In this document: one piece after another, positions 17,230 to 26,627 of the stretch
Layout: the number at the start of each line of letters is the position of its first letter
How positions within the stretch are numbered: position 1 is the stretch's first letter
NCBI GenBank assembly: GCA_039636775.1
Contig: CP143429.1
Location: forward strand, 2,046,001-2,110,000
Direction: 5' to 3'
Length of the DNA stretch: 64,000 bases
Source: Micrococcaceae bacterium Sec5.8
Lineage (GTDB): Bacteria; Actinomycetota; Actinomycetes; Actinomycetales; Micrococcaceae
Notes under the pieces: generated by a model
What the model was told of the DNA's origin: nothing
Databases searched by the model: none
The model's input: the letters and a program-made list of their open reading frames with translations, nothing else
Program-made: the position numbers and the translations under genes

Positions 17230-18424
17230 CACCGACACCCGCGGCCGCCGGGATCCGCAGAAACAGGGCCGCAAGGAGGGAATCGCGCTGGGACGCATCG
17301 GCGGTGTCCCGGTGATCCTCGCCTACTCCTGGTTCATCATTGCCGCGTTCACGGTGATCGTCTACGGCCCGGTATTGCAGGGGGACTACCCCCGGCTCGG
17401 CGCCGCCGCGTACCTGGTGGCGTTTGCGTACGCGGTTTTACTGTTGATTTCGGTCCTGGTTCATGAGCTCGCCCATGCGCTGACCGCCAAAATGTTCGGC
17501 TGGCCCAGCGAGAAGATTGTCCTGAACCTGTGGGGCGGCCACACCCAGTTCGAAAGTTTCACCGCCTCTCCCGGCCGGTCCGTCCTCGTCGCAATGGCGG
17601 GGCCGGCCGCCAACTTCGTCCTCGCCGCCGCCGGCTGGCTTCTGCTGACCGGAGCCGACCTGACCGGGGTGGCGGGCATCCTGGCCAACATCTTCGTCTG
17701 GGCCAATCTCCTGATCGGCGTCTTCAACGTTTTGCCCGGACTGCCGCTGGACGGTGGCCGGCTGGTCGAATCGGCCGTCTGGAAGTTGACCGGCAGCCAG
17801 GAAAAGGGCACTGTGGCGGCCGGCTGGGGCGGCCGGATCATTGTGATCGCCCTAGTGGCCTGGTTTGTGGCGCTGCCATTGCTCAGGGGCACCCGGCCCG
17901 ACATTTCGCTGATGCTTATCACGGCACTTGTTGGCAGCTTCCTCTGGATGGGCGCCTCCGCGTCCATCCAGCAGGCGCGGCTCCGGGGACGTCTTCCGCT
18001 CGTGGAAGCCGGGGCACTCGCCGAACCGGCCGTGGGCCTCCCGGAGTGGGGCACCGTCGCCGACCTGCTGGCGCTGGCCCCGGACCCCGGCACGGGGGCT
18101 CCTCCCGCCGTCGTGCTCTACCGTCCGGACGGGCACCCGGTTGCCGTGGTCGACGGCGGTGCGGTCGCCACGGTGCCCGCGGACGCCGCCGCTTCCACGC
18201 CTCTCACGGCCGTGTCCTACGCGCTGGGCGCGGGGGCCTATGTTCCCTCGTGGTCCAAGGGGGAGGAACTCATCCAGTACCTGGCCAAGCTCGAAGGCGC
18301 CGAATACGCCGTTGTGGACCGGGCCGGAACCATTACCGGGCTGCTCCGGCAATCCGCTGTCCTGGGTGCTCTCACCGGCAAGGTTCCGGGGACCGGCAAG
18401 CGGATGTTGGGCCAAAGCCGGTAG
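17222..18424 (+). CDS. Site-2-type (M50) membrane metalloprotease with CBS-like region
   Basis: Intramembrane zinc protease of 400 residues in the SpoIVFB/Rip3 group. Zinc ligands are the HELAH motif at residues 81-85 and Asp177 in the LPLDGGR motif; six hydrophobic segments surround them. The C-terminal half (about 265-395) has two CBS-like repeats, including a stretch ending EYAVVDRAGTITGLL, which commonly bind adenine nucleotides. Proteins of this type cut membrane-bound anti-sigma factors or similar regulators. It sits in the first position of the proteasome neighbourhood, coupled to the HAD gene. Its target is unknown. Confidence 0.9.
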   Translation: MTDTDTRGRRDPQKQGRKEGIALGRIGGVPVILAYSWFIIAAFTVIVYGPVLQGDYPRLGAAAYLVAFAYAVLLLISVLVHELAHALTAKMFGWPSEKIVLNLWGGHTQFESFTASPGRSVLVAMAGPAANFVLAAAGWLLLTGADLTGVAGILANIFVWANLLIGVFNVLPGLPLDGGRLVESAVWKLTGSQEKGTVAAGWGGRIIVIALVAWFVALPLLRGTRPDISLMLITALVGSFLWMGASASIQQARLRGRLPLVEAGALAEPAVGLPEWGTVADLLALAPDPGTGAPPAVVLYRPDGHPVAVVDGGAVATVPADAAASTPLTAVSYALGAGAYVPSWSKGEELIQYLAKLEGAEYAVVDRAGTITGLLRQSAVLGALTGKVPGTGKRMLGQSR

Positions 18425-18550
18425 AGTTACCTGCCGGTCGTGTATTGCCCGCCAGCACTTCCAGCACGGGGTTCACCGCCCGTGGCACCAGCAGCCGGAG
18501 CGCCGGCGACATCCGCGGCCACACAGCTTTCCACGAGCGAGGACTATTTC

Positions 18551-19690
18551 ATGAGCAGCGACACCGCCGCGAGCACCAGCCCGGACGACGCCGTAACAAC
18601 CGACGCCGCAGCCACCCCAGCCGTCGGCACCACGCCCGTCGACACCACAGCCGGCACCACTCCGGCTCCCGCTGCGGGCGTGGCCCGTACCGCCGCCCCC
18701 GTCGGGGCAGCCCGCCGCCGCGGACCTTTCCGGGAAGGCGAACGCGTGCAGCTCACCGACGAACGCGGCCGGATGAACACCATCAGCCTGGAAGTGGGAG
18801 GCGCGTTCCACACCCACCGCGGCTTCCTGAACCACGACGAGATCATCGGCAGGCCGGACGGCTCCGTGGTGGTCAACAACGTCGGACAGCAGTACCAGAC
18901 CCTGCGGCCCCTGCTGTCGGACTTCGTTCTCTCCATGCCCCGCGGCGCGGCGGTGGTCTACCCCAAGGACGCGGGCCAGATCGTCACCATGGCTGACATC
19001 TTCCCGGGCGCCCGCGTCGTCGAGGCCGGAGTCGGCTCCGGCGCCCTCTCCATCTCGCTGCTCCGCGCGGTGGGTGACAACGGCTACCTGCACTCCTTCG
19101 AGCGCCGGGAAGAATTCGCCGACATCGCCCGCGGCAACGTCGAAACGATCTTTGGCGGTCCGCACCCGGCCTGGCAGATCACCCTTGGCGATTTCCAGGA
19201 GCAGGTGCTCCGCACCGAAGAGCCCGGCTCCGTGGACCGCGTGGTCCTGGACATGCTCGCCCCGTGGGAGTGCCTGGACGCCGTGGCCACCGTCCTGGCG
19301 CCAGGCGGGGTGTGGATCAACTACGTCGCCACGGTGACGCAGCTGTCCCGGACCGCGGAGGCCATCCGCGCCGACGGCCGCTTCACCGAGCCCGACGCCT
19401 GGGAGTCCATGGTCCGTGGCTGGCACCTTGAGGGCCTGGCAGTGCGCCCGGACCACAGGATGGTCGCGCACACCGGCTTCCTGCTGGTCACCCGGCGGCT
19501 GGCCGACGGTGTCACGGGCATCTCCGTGAAGCGCCGCCCGTCCAAGACCGACTTCAACGAAGAGGACGTCAACGCCTGGACACCCGGGGCTGTGGGGGAG
19601 CGGGCCGTCTCGGACAAGAAGCTTCGCCGGGCAGCCCGGGACGCCATCGCGGGGACCCACGTCAAGGACGATCCGGACATTACGAAGTAG
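18551..19690 (+). CDS. trmI: tRNA (adenine(58)-N1)-methyltransferase TrmI
   Basis: SAM-dependent enzyme that makes m1A58 in the T loop of tRNAs; works as a tetramer. The product is 379 residues: a low-complexity Ala/Thr/Pro N-terminus of about 50 residues, then the N-terminal beta domain and a Rossmann fold with the SAM motif VVEAGVGSGALSISLL. Other family marks are RREEFADIARGN and LDMLAPWECLD. The ATG at 18551 follows GCGAGGAC; a longer frame from 18440 is less likely. The same gene lies beside the proteasome locus in mycobacteria, so the arrangement is conserved. Confidence 0.93.
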   Translation: MSSDTAASTSPDDAVTTDAAATPAVGTTPVDTTAGTTPAPAAGVARTAAPVGAARRRGPFREGERVQLTDERGRMNTISLEVGGAFHTHRGFLNHDEIIGRPDGSVVVNNVGQQYQTLRPLLSDFVLSMPRGAAVVYPKDAGQIVTMADIFPGARVVEAGVGSGALSISLLRAVGDNGYLHSFERREEFADIARGNVETIFGGPHPAWQITLGDFQEQVLRTEEPGSVDRVVLDMLAPWECLDAVATVLAPGGVWINYVATVTQLSRTAEAIRADGRFTEPDAWESMVRGWHLEGLAVRPDHRMVAHTGFLLVTRRLADGVTGISVKRRPSKTDFNEEDVNAWTPGAVGERAVSDKKLRRAARDAIAGTHVKDDPDITK

Positions 19691-19772
19691 TCCGTATTTC
19701 GGAAGTCTTCCCCGTCACCTTGCTTCGTGGGGCTAATGTCTTAATAGACGCGTAGGAAGGGGCTGATGCACG

Positions 19773-21557
19773 ATGGAGACTCCGAACACTGATCCGGGCC
19801 TGACTCCGGCAGAGGATGCAGGGCAGGGGCACGCTACCGGCGGGGACCCCTATCCGGCCACCGAACTGTCCGTGGCCGAGCGGCAGGTCAATATCCTCCG
19901 GGACAAGCTCCGGCATATTGACCGTCAGCTCGCCGCCGCCACGCAGAACAACTCCAAACTGGTGTCGATGCTGGAGACCGCTAAAGCGGAAATCCTGCGG
20001 CTCAAGAGCGCACTCGACCAGGAGGGCCAGCCGCCGTACAGCTTCGGAACGGTGCTGCAGCTGAACCCGAAACGCCATTCCTCCGCCGGCAACGGCGGGC
20101 AGGCCGCCACCGAGGAATCGGTGGACATCTTCAACGCCGGCCGGAAAATGCGCGTAGGGATCAGCCCGCTGGTGAACATGAGCCAGCTGGCCGCCGGCCA
20201 GGAAGTTCTCCTCAACGAGGCACTCATGGTGGTCGCCGGGCTGGGATACGAACGGGCCGGGGACCTCGTCACGCTGAAGGAATTGCTGGGCGCGGACCGC
20301 GCTCTGGTGGTGGGGCGGGCGGACGAGGAGCGCGTCATCCGGCTCTCCGGGGCTCTGCTCGCACAAAAACTCCGGGTGGGCGATGCCCTCTCCATCGATT
20401 CACGCACGGGGTACGCGCTTGAGAAGATCCCGCGCTCGGAGGTGGAAAACCTTGTCCTCGAGGAAGTTCCAGACATCACCTACCAGGACATCGGCGGCCT
20501 GGGCCCGCAGATCGAACAGATCCGCGACGCCGTGGAACTGCCCTTCCTGCACCCGGACCTGTACCGCGAACACGGCCTCAAGGCACCCAAAGGCATCCTG
20601 CTCTACGGGCCGCCCGGCTGCGGCAAAACGCTCATCGCCAAGGCAGTGGCGAATTCCCTCGCAGCCCGCGCCGCCGAGCGCACCGGCAAAACGGACATGA
20701 AGAGCTACTTCCTGAACATCAAAGGACCGGAACTGCTGGACAAGTACGTCGGTGAGACGGAACGCCACATCCGGTTGATTTTCGCCCGTGCCCGCGAAAA
20801 GGCCTCCGAGGGCAGCCCGGTGGTGGTCTTCTTTGACGAAATGGATTCCCTGTTCCGCACCCGGGGCACCGGCATTTCCTCCGACGTCGAAACGACCATT
20901 GTGCCGCAGCTGCTCAGCGAGATCGACGGCGTCGAGCGGCTCGACAACGTGATCGTGATCGGCGCCTCCAACCGTGAGGACATGATCGACCCGGCAATCC
21001 TGCGGCCGGGCCGCCTGGACGTGAAGGTCAAGATCCACCGCCCCGATGCCGAAGCCGCGGCGGACATCTTCAACAAGTACATCACCGCCGACCTTCCCTT
21101 CCACGAAACGGATCTCGCCGAGCACCAGGGCGACGTCCAGGCCACTGTGGATGCGATGGTCCAGCGCACGGTCGAGGCCATGTACTCCACCGACAAGTCC
21201 AACGAATACCTCGAGGTCACCTACGCCAACGGCGACACCGAAATGCTCTACTTCAAGGACTTCAATTCCGGCGCCGTGGTGCAGAACGTGGTGGACCGGG
21301 CTAAGAAGTACGCCATCAAGGACCTGCTCACCGTGGGCCAGCGGGGCATCCGGATCGACCACCTGCTCCGCGCCGTCGTCGACGAGTTCCGCGAACACGA
21401 GGACATGCCCAACACCACCAACCCGGACGACTGGGCACGGATCTCCGGCAAGAAGGGCGAGCGCATCACGTACATCCGCACCATCGTCCAGGGCAAGGCG
21501 GGGCAGGAGCCCGGCAAATCCATCGAGACGATGCCGAGCACGGGCCAGTACCTGTGA
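19773..21557 (+). CDS. mpa: Proteasome-associated AAA ATPase Mpa/ARC
   Basis: Hexameric ATPase that captures pupylated proteins, unfolds them and threads them into the 20S core. The 594-residue protein has an N-terminal coiled coil (about 36-82) that binds Pup, two OB domains (about 95-225), then the AAA domain with Walker A GPPGCGKT at 279-286 and Walker B FFDEMD at 354-358. The protein ends in GQYL, the known tail that docks in the alpha-ring pockets and opens the gate. The ATG at 19773 follows GGAAGGGGC. A perfect 14-bp hairpin lies between its stop and the best dop start. Confidence 0.97.
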   Translation: METPNTDPGLTPAEDAGQGHATGGDPYPATELSVAERQVNILRDKLRHIDRQLAAATQNNSKLVSMLETAKAEILRLKSALDQEGQPPYSFGTVLQLNPKRHSSAGNGGQAATEESVDIFNAGRKMRVGISPLVNMSQLAAGQEVLLNEALMVVAGLGYERAGDLVTLKELLGADRALVVGRADEERVIRLSGALLAQKLRVGDALSIDSRTGYALEKIPRSEVENLVLEEVPDITYQDIGGLGPQIEQIRDAVELPFLHPDLYREHGLKAPKGILLYGPPGCGKTLIAKAVANSLAARAAERTGKTDMKSYFLNIKGPELLDKYVGETERHIRLIFARAREKASEGSPVVVFFDEMDSLFRTRGTGISSDVETTIVPQLLSEIDGVERLDNVIVIGASNREDMIDPAILRPGRLDVKVKIHRPDAEAAADIFNKYITADLPFHETDLAEHQGDVQATVDAMVQRTVEAMYSTDKSNEYLEVTYANGDTEMLYFKDFNSGAVVQNVVDRAKKYAIKDLLTVGQRGIRIDHLLRAVVDEFREHEDMPNTTNPDDWARISGKKGERITYIRTIVQGKAGQEPGKSIETMPSTGQYL

Positions 21558-21571
21558 CGCCGGCTGTACCC

Positions 21572-21604
21572 GGGAAGCCCGCCGGCGTTTCCGGCGGGCT
21601 TCCC
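21572..21604. promoter_or_regulatory. Perfect GC-rich hairpin between mpa and dop
   Basis: The arms GGGAAGCCCGCCGG and CCGGCGGGCTTCCC pair over 14 bases around the loop CGTTT. No T run follows, so it is not a normal intrinsic terminator. It could act in attenuation, mRNA stability or translation control of dop. If dop instead began at the GTG overlapping the mpa stop, the hairpin would be inside the coding region. Confidence 0.7.
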
Positions 21605-21616
21605 GTCGGCGGAGCC

Positions 21617-23227
21617 ATGCGGGTGATGGGCTCCGAGACCGAGTACGGCATCCACGCGCCCTCCGCCCCTGGGGCGAACGCCACCATGATGTCCGCCCGG
21701 GTGATTCAGGCCTACGCCCAGGTGACGCGCCAGCGCGCCGCCGGCGGAGCCGAAACCCGCTGGGATTACACCGATGAGGAACCGCTGCATGACGCGCGTG
21801 GCTGGACCCTGGAGCGCAGCCACGCGGACCCGGACCAACTGACGGACCAGCCGCCCGTCCTCGATGCCGAAGCCATTGCTCTGGCTTACGGGCGGCAGGA
21901 ACTTGAGGCCGACGGCGAGGACGAATCCGGCAGTCTGCTGATGAACATGGTGCTTGGCAACGGAGCCCGTCTCTACGTGGACCACGCCCACCCCGAGTAC
22001 TCCAGCCCGGAAGTGACCAACCCGCGCGACGCCGTCGCCTGGGACGCCGCCGGAGACCTCGTGGCCCTGGCCGCGGTGCGACGGCTGGCCGCCGACCCGG
22101 ACCTGCCCCCGATCAACCTGTACAAGAACAACACCGACAACAAGTCCGTCTCCTACGGGTCGCACGAGAACTACCTGATGCCCCGCACCGTCCCGTTCGG
22201 CGAGATCGTCCGGGGTCTGACCCCGTTCTTCATCACCCGGCAAATTATCTGCGGTGCCGGGCGGGTCGGCATGAAGCAGGACGGTTCCCGCCCCGGCTAC
22301 CAGATCAGCCAGCGGGCGGACTTCTTCGAAACCGAGGTGGGCCTGGAAACCACGATCCGGCGGCCCATCATCAACACCCGCGATGAACCCCATGCGACTG
22401 CGGACAAGTACCGCCGGCTGCACGTCATCATCGGCGACGCCAACCTTAGCCAGGCCTCAAACTACCTCAAGTTCGGTGCCACCGCGCTGGTGCTGAGCCT
22501 GATTGAGGCCGGCCTGGCCCCCAGACTCGAAGTCCATGAGCCGGTCGCGGCGCTGCAGGCCGTCAGCCACGACACCGACCTCGCAGCCACCCTGCGGCTG
22601 CACGACGGACGGCGGATCACCGCCCTTGACCTGCAGTGGATCTACTTCGAAGCGGCCGCGAAGCACGCCCAGGACACCGGCGTCGCCGACGCCGTGGACG
22701 GTGACGGCCACACCCACGATGTGCTCGAACGCTGGTCCTCGACGCTGACGTCCCTGGGCAGCGACCGGGCAGCCGCCGCGTCCTCGGTGGAGTGGCTGGC
22801 CAAACTCGCGCTGCTGGAAGGTTACCGGGACCGCGACGGGCTGGACTGGGACCACGCGCGGCTGGGCCTCGTGGACCTGCAGTGGGCGGACATCCGGCCT
22901 GAAAAAGGGCTCTACCACCGCCTGCTGGCCCGGGACCGGATGCAGCGGATCGTCGACGACGGCGCTGTCCAGCGCGCGGTGACGGAACCGCCGTCGGACA
23001 CACGGGCCTATTTCCGGGGCCGCTGCGTCAGCCGCTTCGGAGCGGACGTGGTGGGAGCCAGCTGGGACTCCGTGATCTTCGATGTGCCCGGCCGCGGCAG
23101 GTTGCAGCGGGTCCCCACCCGCGAACCCCTGCGCGGAACAGAGGCCCTCACCGGCGCACTTTTCGCCCGGCACCGCGACGCCGGGGGGTTCCTTTCGGAA
23201 CTGCTCGGACTCCCACCCGGGTCCTAG
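21617..23227 (+). CDS. dop: Depupylase/deamidase of Pup (Dop)
   Basis: Cytosolic enzyme of the glutamine-synthetase-like carboxylate-amine ligase fold. It converts the C-terminal Gln of Pup to Glu and removes Pup from tagged proteins. The family N-terminus is MRVMGSETEYGIHAP, with the nucleotide and metal-binding residues of the first strand. The catalytic loop region includes LYVDHAHPEYSSPE, and later [19 protein letters not shown]. The ATG at 21617 (536 residues) is chosen since it begins at this conserved N-terminus; a GTG at 21554 overlapping the mpa stop would add 21 residues. pup follows 90 bases downstream, and pafA, its paralogue, is 2 kb downstream. Confidence 0.95.
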   Translation: MRVMGSETEYGIHAPSAPGANATMMSARVIQAYAQVTRQRAAGGAETRWDYTDEEPLHDARGWTLERSHADPDQLTDQPPVLDAEAIALAYGRQELEADGEDESGSLLMNMVLGNGARLYVDHAHPEYSSPEVTNPRDAVAWDAAGDLVALAAVRRLAADPDLPPINLYKNNTDNKSVSYGSHENYLMPRTVPFGEIVRGLTPFFITRQIICGAGRVGMKQDGSRPGYQISQRADFFETEVGLETTIRRPIINTRDEPHATADKYRRLHVIIGDANLSQASNYLKFGATALVLSLIEAGLAPRLEVHEPVAALQAVSHDTDLAATLRLHDGRRITALDLQWIYFEAAAKHAQDTGVADAVDGDGHTHDVLERWSSTLTSLGSDRAAAASSVEWLAKLALLEGYRDRDGLDWDHARLGLVDLQWADIRPEKGLYHRLLARDRMQRIVDDGAVQRAVTEPPSDTRAYFRGRCVSRFGADVVGASWDSVIFDVPGRGRLQRVPTREPLRGTEALTGALFARHRDAGGFLSELLGLPPGS

Positions 23228-23317
23228 GACCAAAGAGCCCCCGCAGGGGCTCCGGGCGTGGCAATATGGCTTACAGGAAGTCCCTCGCGAAGGAGGGGCG
23301 GACAGAAGGAGAAAGCA

Positions 23318-23521
23318 ATGGCAGGCCAGGAGCAGCAGCAGCCGCAGTCGCGCGACACCGAAGTTGACGAGGACGTTCCCGCCGCGCCGCCGGCACCCGC
23401 GGAGGCACAGGCGTCGGCCGCCACCCAGGGCGTCGATGACCTGCTGGATGAAATCGACGGCGTTCTGGAGTCCAACGCCGAAGAGTTTGTCCGTGCCTTC
23501 GTCCAAAAGGGCGGCCAGTAG
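23318..23521 (+). CDS. pup: Prokaryotic ubiquitin-like protein Pup
   Basis: Small disordered tag protein of 67 residues that PafA attaches to lysines of client proteins. It ends in GGQ, so the last glutamine must first be deamidated by Dop. The C-terminal region carries the helix-forming Mpa-binding stretch (VDDLLDEIDGVLESNAEEF) before VRAFVQKGGQ. The ATG at 23318 follows AGAAGGAGAAAG. A longer upstream frame is not conserved. It lies between dop and prcB, the standard order. Confidence 0.97.
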   Translation: MAGQEQQQPQSRDTEVDEDVPAAPPAPAEAQASAATQGVDDLLDEIDGVLESNAEEFVRAFVQKGGQ

Positions 23522-23607
23522 CGGGCCGGACACCACCGCCCAGGGTTGCGCCGGGACGGGGCTGAGGGCCGGAAGTCGTTGATTCACTACGTTGAGGGAG
23601 TGCACCA

Positions 23608-24441
23608 GTGCAGGAAACCACCGCCAACCAGGTAGCAGCCAACGCCACGTCCTCCTTCACTGAACATCTTCAGCGCCAGCGCCCCGATTTATTGCCGTTC
23701 GGACAACATGCGGCCGGCCAGCACGTCCAGACGGGCGGTCCCGGGGTGCCTCTGCAGGCGCCCCACGGAACCACCATCGTCGCCCTGACCTACGCGGGCG
23801 GGGTGCTGATGGCCGGGGACCGGCGCGCCACCATGGGCAACGTCATCGCCAGCCGGCACATCGAGAAAGTCTTCCCCGCGGACCAATACTCCGTGCTTGG
23901 CATCGCCGGGACCGCCGGAATCGCCCTGGACATCACCAGGCTCTTCCAGGTCGAACTGGAACACTACGAGAAAATCGAAGGCACCCTGCTCAGCCTCGAC
24001 GGCAAAGCCAACCGGCTCGGCGCCATGATCCGCAGCAATCTTCCGATGGCCATGCAGGGCCTCGCCGTCGTGCCGCTCTTCGCGGGCTTCGACCGTCCGG
24101 CGGGAAAGGGCCGGCTCTTTTCCTACGACGTCACGGGCGGACGGTATGAGGAACAGGAGCACCACACCGTGGGGTCCGGCTCGATGTTCGCGCGCGGCGC
24201 GCTGAAGAAGCTGTGGCGGCCGAACCTGCCGGAATCCGACGCCGTCGCCGTCGCCGTCGAGGCGCTCTACGACGCCGCCGACGACGACTCCGCGACCGGC
24301 GGCCCCGACCCCGTGCGGCAGCTCTGGCCGGTGGTCTACATCGTTAACAGGACGGGTGCTTACCGCGTCCCGGAGCGTGAGCTTGCGGCAGTCGCCGGCA
24401 CCATCATTGAATCCAGGGCCGTGGCCCAGCGGGAGGCCTGA
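23608..24441 (+). CDS. prcB: Proteasome beta subunit PrcB
   Basis: Catalytic subunit of the 20S core, 277 residues with a propeptide of 54 residues. Autocleavage of HG/TTIVAL exposes the nucleophile Thr55. The Ntn-hydrolase core follows, with DRRAT containing the Asp and Arg near the active site and the lysine in the HIEKVF region, then helices up to EREL and a short C-terminus. The start is a GTG. The stop is followed by the prcA ATG after one base, so the two subunits are co-translated in a fixed ratio. Confidence 0.96.
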   Translation: MQETTANQVAANATSSFTEHLQRQRPDLLPFGQHAAGQHVQTGGPGVPLQAPHGTTIVALTYAGGVLMAGDRRATMGNVIASRHIEKVFPADQYSVLGIAGTAGIALDITRLFQVELEHYEKIEGTLLSLDGKANRLGAMIRSNLPMAMQGLAVVPLFAGFDRPAGKGRLFSYDVTGGRYEEQEHHTVGSGSMFARGALKKLWRPNLPESDAVAVAVEALYDAADDDSATGGPDPVRQLWPVVYIVNRTGAYRVPERELAAVAGTIIESRAVAQREA

Positions 24442-24442
24442 G

Positions 24443-25150
24443 ATGACCCAGCAGTTTTACGTGTCGCCGGAACAACTCATGAAGGACCGCGCGGATTTCG
24501 CGCGGAAAGGCATCGCGCGCGGCCGGTCCGTGGTGGTCATCAGCTGCCGTGAAGGGATTGCCCTCGTGGCCGAAAACCCGTCGCCCTCGCTGCATAAGAT
24601 CGGTGAGATCTACGACAAGATCGCGTTTGCCGCCGTGGGCAAGTACAACGAATTTGAAAGCCTCCGCCAGGCCGGGGTGCGCTACGCGGACGTTCGCGGC
24701 TACTCCTACGACCGGGAGGACGTCACCGCCCGGGGCCTCGCGAGCGTCTACGCCCAAAGCCTCGGGGCGGTGTTCACGGCGGAGCAGAAGCCCTTCGAAG
24801 TCGAACTCGCCGTGGCCGAAGTCGGTATCTCCCCGGACGAGGACCACCTCTACCGCCTGACCTTCGACGGGTCGATCGCGGATGAGAAAGGCTTCATTGT
24901 GATGGGAGGCCAGGCGGACAAGGTGTCCGAGGCTGTGGCCGCGGGCTGGCAGGGCGAACTCGACTTCGCCGGCGCCATCAGGCTGGCCCTGGCCGGGCTC
25001 GTCGCGGACAAGGAAGCCGACACCCTGCCGGCGTCTGCGGTGGAAGTGGCGGTGCTGGACCGCGGCTCCGAAAGCAACAGAGGTACGCGCCGCGCTTTCC
25101 GCCGGCTCGACGACGCCGACATCACCGCTTCGCTGGGAAGGGAGAACTGA
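24443..25150 (+). CDS. prcA: Proteasome alpha subunit PrcA
   Basis: Structural ring subunit of 235 residues, forming the gated antechamber entry of the 20S core. It has the N-terminal alpha-type helix ([20 protein letters not shown]), which contributes to the gate, and the Ntn fold with [17 protein letters not shown] and a late conserved [14 protein letters not shown]. Pocket residues for Mpa docking lie on the ring surface and cannot be pinpointed here. It starts one base after the prcB stop and ends one base before pafA. Confidence 0.95.
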   Translation: MTQQFYVSPEQLMKDRADFARKGIARGRSVVVISCREGIALVAENPSPSLHKIGEIYDKIAFAAVGKYNEFESLRQAGVRYADVRGYSYDREDVTARGLASVYAQSLGAVFTAEQKPFEVELAVAEVGISPDEDHLYRLTFDGSIADEKGFIVMGGQADKVSEAVAAGWQGELDFAGAIRLALAGLVADKEADTLPASAVEVAVLDRGSESNRGTRRAFRRLDDADITASLGREN

Positions 25151-25151
25151 A

Positions 25152-26516
25152 ATGGACAAGCGCATTTTCGGCATCGAAACGGAGTTCGGAATTTCCTATT
25201 CGAGCCCTGAGTCCCGCCCGCTCGCCCCGGAGGAGGTAGCCCGCTACCTGTTCCGTAAAGTGGTCAGCTGGGGGAGGTCCTCCAACGTTTTCCTGACCAA
25301 CGGCTCCAGACTGTACCTCGACGTCGGATCCCACCCGGAGTACGCCACCGCGGAATGCGACGACCTCGCCCAGTTGATCGCGCACGACCGGGCCGGGGAA
25401 CTCATCCTGGACGACCTCGTCGACGAGGCCCAGGAACGGCTCGCGGCCGAGGGCTTCAACGGCACCGTCTACCTGTTCAAGAACAACACCGACTCCGCCG
25501 GGAACTCCTACGGCAGCCATGAAAACTACCTGATCCCCCGGCGCGGCGAGTTCTCCCGGCTTGCTGAGATTCTCATACCGTTCCTCGTGACCCGGCAGCT
25601 GATCGCCGGAGCCGGCAAAATCCTCAAGACCCCGCACGGGGCCACGTTTGCGTTTTCCCAGCGCGCCGACCACATCTGGGAGGGCGTCTCCTCCGCCACC
25701 ACCCGGTCCCGTCCCATCATCAACACCCGCGACGAGCCGCACGCGGACGCAGAGTTCTACCGCCGGCTCCACGTGATCGTTGGCGACTCCAACATGTCCG
25801 AGACGACGGCCCTGCTCAAGGTCGGAACCGTGGATCTGATCCTGCGGATGATCGAGGCGGGGGTGATCATGCGCGACATGCGGATGGAGAACCCGATCCG
25901 CAGCATCCGCGAAATCTCCCATGACCTCAGCGGCCGGGCACTGGTCCGTCTTGCCAACGGCCGGCAGCTCACCGCCCTGGAAATCCAACGCGAATACCTG
26001 GCCAAAGTCACAGCGTTCGTCGCGGAGCAGGGGGCCCATAACGCCCATGTCCTCTTGATCCTGGACCTTTGGGAGCGCACCCTTGACGCGATCGAGAGCG
26101 GGGACACCAGCAGGATCGACACGGAAGTGGACTGGGCGATCAAGAAGAAACTCATGGACAACTACCGCGAGCGGCACAACCTGGGGCTGGACGCGCCGCG
26201 GATCGCCCAGCTTGACCTGACCTACCATGATATTTCCCGGACCCGCGGGCTGTACTACCTGTTGCAGTCCCGCGGGGCGGTCCGCCGGGTGGTCGATGAC
26301 ACCGCCGTCAAGGACGCGGTGGATGCGCCGCCGCAGACCACCCGCGCCAAACTCCGCGGCGACTTCGTCCGGCGCGCGCAGGAACTGGGCCGGGACTACA
26401 CCGTGGACTGGGTGCATTTGAAGCTCAACGACCGCGCCCACCAGACCCTGTTGTGCAAGGACCCGTTCCGCAGCGTGGACGAGCGGGTGGACGCCTTGCT
26501 GAACTCTATGGGCTGA
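25152..26516 (+). CDS. pafA: Pup ligase PafA
   Basis: Enzyme that uses ATP to join the C-terminal glutamate of Pup to lysine side chains. The 454-residue protein has the same fold as Dop. Its N-terminus [13 protein letters not shown] carries the metal-binding glutamates, followed by [18 protein letters not shown], with the catalytic Asp, and [21 protein letters not shown]. It lacks the long insertion of Dop near residue 50 to 70. The family C-terminal domain for Pup binding ends with [14 protein letters not shown]. It follows prcA directly and closes the core pupylation set. Confidence 0.96.
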   Translation: MDKRIFGIETEFGISYSSPESRPLAPEEVARYLFRKVVSWGRSSNVFLTNGSRLYLDVGSHPEYATAECDDLAQLIAHDRAGELILDDLVDEAQERLAAEGFNGTVYLFKNNTDSAGNSYGSHENYLIPRRGEFSRLAEILIPFLVTRQLIAGAGKILKTPHGATFAFSQRADHIWEGVSSATTRSRPIINTRDEPHADAEFYRRLHVIVGDSNMSETTALLKVGTVDLILRMIEAGVIMRDMRMENPIRSIREISHDLSGRALVRLANGRQLTALEIQREYLAKVTAFVAEQGAHNAHVLLILDLWERTLDAIESGDTSRIDTEVDWAIKKKLMDNYRERHNLGLDAPRIAQLDLTYHDISRTRGLYYLLQSRGAVRRVVDDTAVKDAVDAPPQTTRAKLRGDFVRRAQELGRDYTVDWVHLKLNDRAHQTLLCKDPFRSVDERVDALLNSMG

Positions 26517-26627
26517 CACCCAGCTTTCCGCGTTATTCTGGAGGGGTGCCGTTCTGCGGCCAACGCTTGCTTTGCTGCTGGCCTGTGCCCGGCAAAGCGT
26601 CCACCCTGCCCCGACGAAAGTTTCTAC

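Noticed and set aside
21572..21604. mpa-dop hairpin as an intrinsic terminator
   Set aside because: There is no T run after the stem, and dop must be expressed with the locus.
21554..21616. dop start at the GTG overlapping the mpa stop
   Set aside because: It would translate the hairpin and adds residues before the family N-terminus; it is listed only as an alternative.
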